NCBI GenBank assembly: GCA_031417835.1
Contig: JANOWJ010000096.1
Span: forward strand, 1 to 49,577
DNA length: 49,577 nt
Direction: 5' to 3'
Source of the DNA: JADJLQ01 sp031417835
GTDB taxonomy: Bacteria > Bacteroidota > Bacteroidia > Chitinophagales > Saprospiraceae
The notes beneath the pieces were generated by a model that was given only the letters and a program-made list of their open reading frames with translations, ran no database searches and was not told where the DNA came from. Of this stretch, positions 44,788 through 49,577 are shown piece after piece; position 1 is the first letter of the stretch; the number at the start of each line of letters is the position of its first letter. Both the position numbers and the translations under genes were made by a program.

Positions 44788-46548
44788 TTATTTATTTTTC
44801 TGTGAGGCCATTCGGACTTTACCGACTTCTTTCGCGCTTATTCCTTTCTTTTTATTTCCAAATCCCGCCCGAATATACGTAATGATGGATGCAATGGCAT
44901 GATCATCCAATGCAGTATTTTTTGGCATAATACCGCTATACGTTTTGCCACTCACTTTTATTTCGCCTTGCATGCCATTTAATACGATGTCTATTAATTT
45001 CTCTGGATCTCCCTGCACCCACTCCGATCCGGCCAATGGGGGAAATCGATTATTATCGCCTTTGCCATCCGATTGATGACAACTGGCGCAATACGTTTTG
45101 TACAGTATACTCCCCTTGAGTCTATCTCCGCGTTGTAAATTGTCGTTGGTCTCATCGGGTGTTTTGATATACGATCGAGTCTTGCGATTTTCCATTGCGA
45201 CCAAATATTGTGTAGTGAATTTAGTTTTATCTCCTCTATACATTACTCGCCATATCTTGCCTTTATTCGATTCACTGATATAGAGTGAGCCATCTGGTCC
45301 GGTAGCGAGCCCCATCGGCCTGTATTTGGCATCGCTGGTATTGACTACGGTGTCCACTACCGTAAAGCCATCTGCAAATACCTCCCACGTTCCATTGGGT
45401 TTGCCATCTATAAACGGCACAAAACAAACAATATACCCCGCCTGAGGATAAGGAGACCTATCCGTAGAGCCATGGAATGCTACAAATGCGCCTTGTCTAT
45501 AGCGCTTGGGAAACTGATCCCCTTGATAAAATAAAATATCCATGGGTGCCCAGTGGCCGGGAAATCCAAAAACCGGATTGGTAAATGTACTCGCACGGCC
45601 TTCTATTTTGCCATCGCCCCCATAGCCGGGTTGCAACACATTTTTACCTAACATTTGATCATAATATGCATAGGGCCATCCATAATCATCACCATCTTTT
45701 ACCTTAGCCATGATCTCAGATGGTAACATAGCCGCTAGCCATCCGGTATACAAATCTGGATACAGCGTTTGAAAATTATCAATACCATTGACCACTGCGT
45801 ATAGACTTTTATCCGTTGGATTCCACTGCATACCCACTACGCTGCGCAGACCAGTCGCAAATCGATACCCATCATTTATTGTCAAATTAGTCTTTTTTGC
45901 ATCGAATCTCCAGATACCGCCATGTTTTTCAAGATCTGGACAAGGATCAAGTCCTTTGCCATGGGGGGTGCCTGTAGGTCCATATAGGGCCATGTCCTGG
46001 CAGGCATCATTGGGTGATCCATATGGGACATACATATGATCTTTATCATCGAATGCGAGAGGTTTAGTAGTATGCCAGTTTCTTGCAACATTGGTATCTA
46101 TATCCGTCAATACAGTCTCGAGAGTACTGGTCGGTACCAATTCACCATGCTTTAGTTTGTTTTTATATACAGCATTGACAGCGCTTGTGAATAGATAACC
46201 ATTGTGTATGGTGACTCCCACAGCAAGGCTGCCTACATCTTGATAGCCACCAAAATAAACGATTGAATCCATTTTGCCATCACCATCAAGATCTCTTAAG
46301 CCTACTGTACCACCGGCTCCTTTCATTTTATCATTGTAAGTAAGCTTGACATAGATATCACCGTTATCATTGACCGCTATATGTCTTGATCTACCTACAC
46401 TATCGATGACTGCGAGTGCTTCAAATCCATCCGGTAGATATAGTCCTGCATTGTTTGCATCGCCCTGGGGTAATGGTGCTGTCGTACAACTAAGAAAAAA
46501 CAGGTTGAGGGCTAATGCAATGCATAAAAAATAAACAGATCTTTTCAT
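44788..46548 (-). CDS. Sorbosone-dehydrogenase-like propeller with C-terminal cytochrome c, lipoprotein
   Basis: A 586-residue protein with a lipoprotein signal (IALALNLFFLSC), a six-bladed NHL/sorbosone-dehydrogenase-like propeller (residues about 35-450; DLDGDGKMDSIVYFGG, RSVVGMQWNPTDKSLYAV, DDYGWPYAYYD), and a C-terminal cytochrome c domain with heme site CASCH near residue 488 and a Met ligand in GIMPKN. Such fusions oxidise sugars or related alcohols and pass electrons through the heme to the respiratory chain. It lies 11 bases after the GH140-like gene, so both are probably made together. Substrate and cofactor (PQQ is likely) are inferred from the family. Confidence 0.8.
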   Translation of the reverse strand: MKRSVYFLCIALALNLFFLSCTTAPLPQGDANNAGLYLPDGFEALAVIDSVGRSRHIAVNDNGDIYVKLTYNDKMKGAGGTVGLRDLDGDGKMDSIVYFGGYQDVGSLAVGVTIHNGYLFTSAVNAVYKNKLKHGELVPTSTLETVLTDIDTNVARNWHTTKPLAFDDKDHMYVPYGSPNDACQDMALYGPTGTPHGKGLDPCPDLEKHGGIWRFDAKKTNLTINDGYRFATGLRSVVGMQWNPTDKSLYAVVNGIDNFQTLYPDLYTGWLAAMLPSEIMAKVKDGDDYGWPYAYYDQMLGKNVLQPGYGGDGKIEGRASTFTNPVFGFPGHWAPMDILFYQGDQFPKRYRQGAFVAFHGSTDRSPYPQAGYIVCFVPFIDGKPNGTWEVFADGFTVVDTVVNTSDAKYRPMGLATGPDGSLYISESNKGKIWRVMYRGDKTKFTTQYLVAMENRKTRSYIKTPDETNDNLQRGDRLKGSILYKTYCASCHQSDGKGDNNRFPPLAGSEWVQGDPEKLIDIVLNGMQGEIKVSGKTYSGIMPKNTALDDHAIASIITYIRAGFGNKKKGISAKEVGKVRMASQKNK

Positions 46549-46559
46549 ACGGAGTGGTA

Positions 46560-48014
46560 TTAATTAATTTTTGGAGATTCGGCTTGGATAACTAAAGCCC
46601 AATCCGTCCCACCTGCGCTATTGAATTTAGGAGGGGTAAATTTTCTTCTGGCTTTATTTAAAAATGGCGATTTAGTAATTCGAATATACTTCCCATTTGT
46701 CGGATCAAACCATGCTGCTGAAAGTGTTTGAGCCATGCCTTTTAAATCGACTGTAATACTCCCACGATGAGCCGGTGGGATGTAGGCGATCAAATGACTG
46801 CCGGAAGGATTGCTTACTGACGATACATAATCAGCATTGGATTCATTGCTGCCTCCCTGGACGATAAGATCCCTCATTGTATTAAGACCAGATGGAACGA
46901 ACTCCCACCAAGGCAATGATTTAATAAACCGATTCAAGTGCATCATATCAGATGCCCCGGAAGTATTAAGATGATTTTTCCATTCTACAAAAGGCCATAC
47001 ATAACCGTTGCCTGAAATATATCCAGCTGTCGTGCTCAACCAGCCCCACCACTGAAATCGCCTCACTGGCTGTGTAGCACTGGGATTTACATTGTTACCG
47101 TCCGGGCCTTCTTCATCATAGGGTTCTTCCAGAAGAAATGCAGGCATGGAAGGTTGATGCAAATAAGCTTTACGCCCTAAGCTTGGTACAAGGACAGATC
47201 CCGAAGTATACGAGCCATTCAGATTGATATGCTGTCCAAAATCTTTTTGATCAGTGCTGTTCTGGCCCGAGTTGGCCTCGGAACTATAATGTATAGATTG
47301 TTGATCGGAAACGCTTTTTAGTCCTTTGATCAAAGCAGCCTCAGCGTTTCTCTGAGATATAGTGAAGTTGCCCATGTCACCCAATAACATCCAGACTAAA
47401 TTTTTTTGATGTTTATATCGGTTAGCGATCCATGCACCGTACATCTCAGTTTTTTTTGTTCCATTTGCAATAAGTTCTTCCATCCACCCTTGATCAGTCG
47501 CGACATATCCTACGTAGGCCGGGAAAAAAAATACGAGAAGGCCTTTGGATTCACAGTAAGCAAGGAACGTATCCACATAAGACCAATATTTTTCATTGGG
47601 AGAAGTCATATCCGGTGCTTCTGCATTGATATCAGTATATACCAAGGATCCATTCCAGTGGGACCCATTTAATTGGTTTAGAAACGGAGCATCGCCATTG
47701 CCATTGAATGGTGGATGATTGCCTCTAGGATCATGGTTCATCACATTCATTTCTATCGCATTATAGTCGAGGGCTAGTGTATTTTCTAGGTATAATTGAT
47801 AATCTGTTTTTGATAGTGAAATTACAAACCACGAAGTCCTGCCAAGGATAGGGAAAGGGCTTTTGTTTTGATCTATGAGATAATGCCCGTCAACACTGAT
47901 TTTTAAAGGAAAAGCAGTAGAATTGATTTTTTTTGAAGAAGTATTCATTAAAATTTGTCCAATCAGCAGACATTTTGAGATCATCACTATACTTAAGACC
48001 AGTATTCGTCGCAT
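46560..48014 (-). CDS. Exported GH140 apiosidase-like (DUF4038) glycoside hydrolase
   Basis: A 484-residue protein with a signal peptide (ILVLSIVMISKCLLIGQ) and an apiosidase-like DUF4038 TIM barrel: FPILGRTSWFVISLSKTDYQ, EMNVMNHDPRGN, FFFPAYVGY, KNLVWMLLGDMGNF with the candidate acid/nucleophile positions, and AFLLEEPYDEEG. A beta-sandwich, collagen-binding-like C-terminal domain follows (SVSNPSGSHLIAYIPPAHRG). In Bacteroides, GH140 removes apiose side chains from the pectin rhamnogalacturonan II. Not all DUF4038 proteins do this, so apiose is only a candidate. It sits between an amidohydrolase and a sugar dehydrogenase gene. Confidence 0.72.
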   Translation of the reverse strand: MRRILVLSIVMISKCLLIGQILMNTSSKKINSTAFPLKISVDGHYLIDQNKSPFPILGRTSWFVISLSKTDYQLYLENTLALDYNAIEMNVMNHDPRGNHPPFNGNGDAPFLNQLNGSHWNGSLVYTDINAEAPDMTSPNEKYWSYVDTFLAYCESKGLLVFFFPAYVGYVATDQGWMEELIANGTKKTEMYGAWIANRYKHQKNLVWMLLGDMGNFTISQRNAEAALIKGLKSVSDQQSIHYSSEANSGQNSTDQKDFGQHINLNGSYTSGSVLVPSLGRKAYLHQPSMPAFLLEEPYDEEGPDGNNVNPSATQPVRRFQWWGWLSTTAGYISGNGYVWPFVEWKNHLNTSGASDMMHLNRFIKSLPWWEFVPSGLNTMRDLIVQGGSNESNADYVSSVSNPSGSHLIAYIPPAHRGSITVDLKGMAQTLSAAWFDPTNGKYIRITKSPFLNKARRKFTPPKFNSAGGTDWALVIQAESPKIN

Positions 48015-48037
48015 TGTTTATATTTTATTATTTAAGA

Positions 48038-49294
48038 TTATTTAATGTAAGGAGTAGCCCCTAGTCCATTCAAGTCCCACACTATTTTTCCTTCCCGTAT
48101 CGTCATTTCCGCCTCTAACTTTTTAGTGCCTTTGATTTTGGTACCTCCTGCATCCATAAACCCATAGTCGCCTTTACGAATACGAATGATCGCGATATCT
48201 GCAACACTGCCTACCGACAACCTGCCGAGATCTTTTCTTTTGATGGCTTGAGCCGGTGACCACGTAGTTCTTAAGATCACATCATCTATGCTCATGCCCA
48301 TGGCCATGTATTTAGACATCACATTAAGCAGGTCCTTCATACCGGCATTCATGCTGAAGCGATGCAGGTCTGTTCCAAATGTGTGAGGTGCAAGCCCTTG
48401 TCTCAGAGCCGGTATCGCTTGATTAAACCAAAATCCTGCTCCGCCATGGCCTACATCAAATAAGACACCTTTTTGTAAAGCCGTTTTAATAAATGGCCTC
48501 ATTACGCCATTAGAATCGATCACCGGCATTCGTTCTGGTATATTTTCAAAGGAATGTGTGATGATATCTCCGGGACGCATATGATTTAATTGTTCTTCAA
48601 GAGTATAGTTTGGCAAATGACATTCGACGAATAATGGAACATCAGATATATTGCAAGCTGCTATCGCATTATGGAATGGTGTCCAATCCTTGCCTTGGTA
48701 GTGCCCAATCTTAATGCCAACGATCAGGTCTTTATATTTTTGTTGCACAGCAACAGCATTGTTTGGATCGATATCGTTGATATCTGTCTCGCTATCTTTG
48801 CCACTCATACCATTTCCGGATATATTCAACCAAGCTAGAATACGAGTCTTAGATTTATCAATTACCTGTACTTTGAATTGTGGAAAATTGCGCCAACCTG
48901 AAGTCCCCGCATCCACTACCGTAGTCACTCCAGATTTAAATGTAAAATCATCCGGTGAGAGGCTCAAAATGCCATCTGCAAATACATCAGGCTTGCTGCC
49001 AACAAAGACATGAGTGTGGATATCGATAAAGCCTGGACAAAGGATTAATCCTTTAGCATCTATCGTTTTTATTGCTTTGAATGTAGTTAACCTAGGTCCG
49101 ACTTTTAATATTTTACGCTGATGAATAGCGATATCCATGTGGGCGTGAATATGATTGCCTGGATCAATCAGCAATCCATTTTGTATCAGTAGGTCAATGT
49201 TTTGAGCGTGGAGGCATGTTGTAAGTAGAAATAAATAGTGTAGCGTTCGGATAGAGTTTATGATTTTTGCCTTTATATCCAAACTATTTACCAT
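48038..49294 (-). CDS. Exported amidohydrolase / deacetylase-type metallohydrolase
   Basis: A 418-residue amidohydrolase-superfamily protein. An N-terminal hydrophobic segment (LHYLFLLTTCLHAQ) suggests export. The metal site is visible: HTH in GFIDIHTHVF, Lys in VGIKIGHYQG (often carboxylated), His in VECHLPN and THSF, and Asp in FGTDLHRFS. The flanking beta domain ends EMTIREGKIVWDLNG. Relatives are dihydroorotase-like and N-acyl or D-amino-acid deacetylases; the substrate is unknown. The GH140-like gene follows after 23 bases. A second copy starts upstream and is cut by the window edge. Confidence 0.78.
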   Translation of the reverse strand: MVNSLDIKAKIINSIRTLHYLFLLTTCLHAQNIDLLIQNGLLIDPGNHIHAHMDIAIHQRKILKVGPRLTTFKAIKTIDAKGLILCPGFIDIHTHVFVGSKPDVFADGILSLSPDDFTFKSGVTTVVDAGTSGWRNFPQFKVQVIDKSKTRILAWLNISGNGMSGKDSETDINDIDPNNAVAVQQKYKDLIVGIKIGHYQGKDWTPFHNAIAACNISDVPLFVECHLPNYTLEEQLNHMRPGDIITHSFENIPERMPVIDSNGVMRPFIKTALQKGVLFDVGHGGAGFWFNQAIPALRQGLAPHTFGTDLHRFSMNAGMKDLLNVMSKYMAMGMSIDDVILRTTWSPAQAIKRKDLGRLSVGSVADIAIIRIRKGDYGFMDAGGTKIKGTKKLEAEMTIREGKIVWDLNGLGATPYIK

Positions 49295-49484
49295 CTCTAT
49301 TTAATTATCAAAAAACGTGTCAATGAACGGTGCAATAGCTATATCAAACATTGACAGTTTTGATTCTTTGTTAATAAAATACTTAATAAAAAGAGCACAT
49401 CATTCTTTAATTTTTAAAATTATATGAAGGCTAAGGAAAATATCGATAAATTTCATTTCTATCTAGTATGCGGTTCACCTTTAT

Positions 49485-49577
49485 TCATTTTGTATCCCAT
49501 AATTTCATGCTGATCCCATTTAAATCCCATACGATCTTCCCACTTCGTATCGTCAACTCTGCTTCTAACTTTTTAGT
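49485..49577 (-). CDS. C-terminal end of a second amidohydrolase (partial, cut by window edge)
   Basis: The last 30 residues (TKKLEAELTIRSGKIVWDLN, GISMKLWDTK, TGA) match the tail of the amidohydrolase at 48038-49294 (TKKLEAEMTIREGKIVWDLN). The gene continues outside the window, so it is a tandem paralogue. 190 AT-rich bases separate the two; a promoter for the downstream gene may lie there. Confidence 0.85.
   Translation of the reverse strand, partial: TKKLEAELTIRSGKIVWDLNGISMKLWDTK

Overview
The window looks like a chromosomal segment of a Bacteroidota bacterium, most like a Saprospiraceae-type marine or wastewater heterotroph (inferred from gene content; no rRNA or tRNA is present to place it). 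Supporting signs are a 2,920-residue secreted protein with HYR and PKD-like modules and a type IX secretion C-terminal domain, a LytS-type kinase with Reg_prop and Y_Y_Y sensor domains, TAnnTTTG-like promoter elements, many Sec, Tat and lipoprotein signals, and AT-rich intergenic DNA.

Left part (about 0.4-19.3 kb): a catabolic island for sugars and sugar acids. It holds two exported RraA-type aldolase-like proteins, a GH43-like protein, a GH95 alpha-L-fucosidase-like enzyme, an IorAB-type molybdenum hydroxylase, an enolase-superfamily dehydratase, a mutarotase-like protein, a PQQ dehydrogenase with a built-in cytochrome c, a xylose-isomerase-like TIM barrel and a Tat-exported mannonate dehydratase. 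Nearly all carry export signals. I infer a non-phosphorylative oxidise, dehydrate and aldol-cleave route running outside the cytoplasm. A complete mazEF pair, a frameshifted mazE and a DUF234-type AAA ATPase with its own operator-like repeats lie among these genes.

Middle (19.3-32.4 kb): a divergent LytTR response regulator and LytS-type kinase, followed by the giant adhesin-like gene. A 9-bp direct repeat with 21-bp spacing, the layout expected of a LytTR site, lies upstream of the adhesin. A weaker copy with the same spacing lies in the regulator/kinase promoter. I infer that this two-component system controls the adhesin and itself. The adhesin contains a recent in-frame duplication of about 0.6 kb and six Cys-rich modules. 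A strong hairpin terminator follows it.

Right-middle (32.7-41.2 kb): a fused GlcD-GlcF-type oxidase, an LctP-family permease and malate synthase, which together fit glycolate to glyoxylate to malate. An AAA_14/DUF4143 ATPase with three phased upstream repeats, plus a mazE and an internally deleted mazF relic, is inserted between the oxidase and the permease.

Right part (41.3-49.6 kb, minus strand): a lipoprotein PQQ sugar dehydrogenase, a small secreted protein, a 156-bp element with 22-bp terminal inverted repeats, and an operon-like run of amidohydrolase, GH140-type apiosidase-like protein, sorbosone-dehydrogenase-like propeller with cytochrome c, and Gfo/Idh/MocA oxidoreductase. The window ends inside a second amidohydrolase. 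The first 354 bases hold gene remnants that do not belong to the island.
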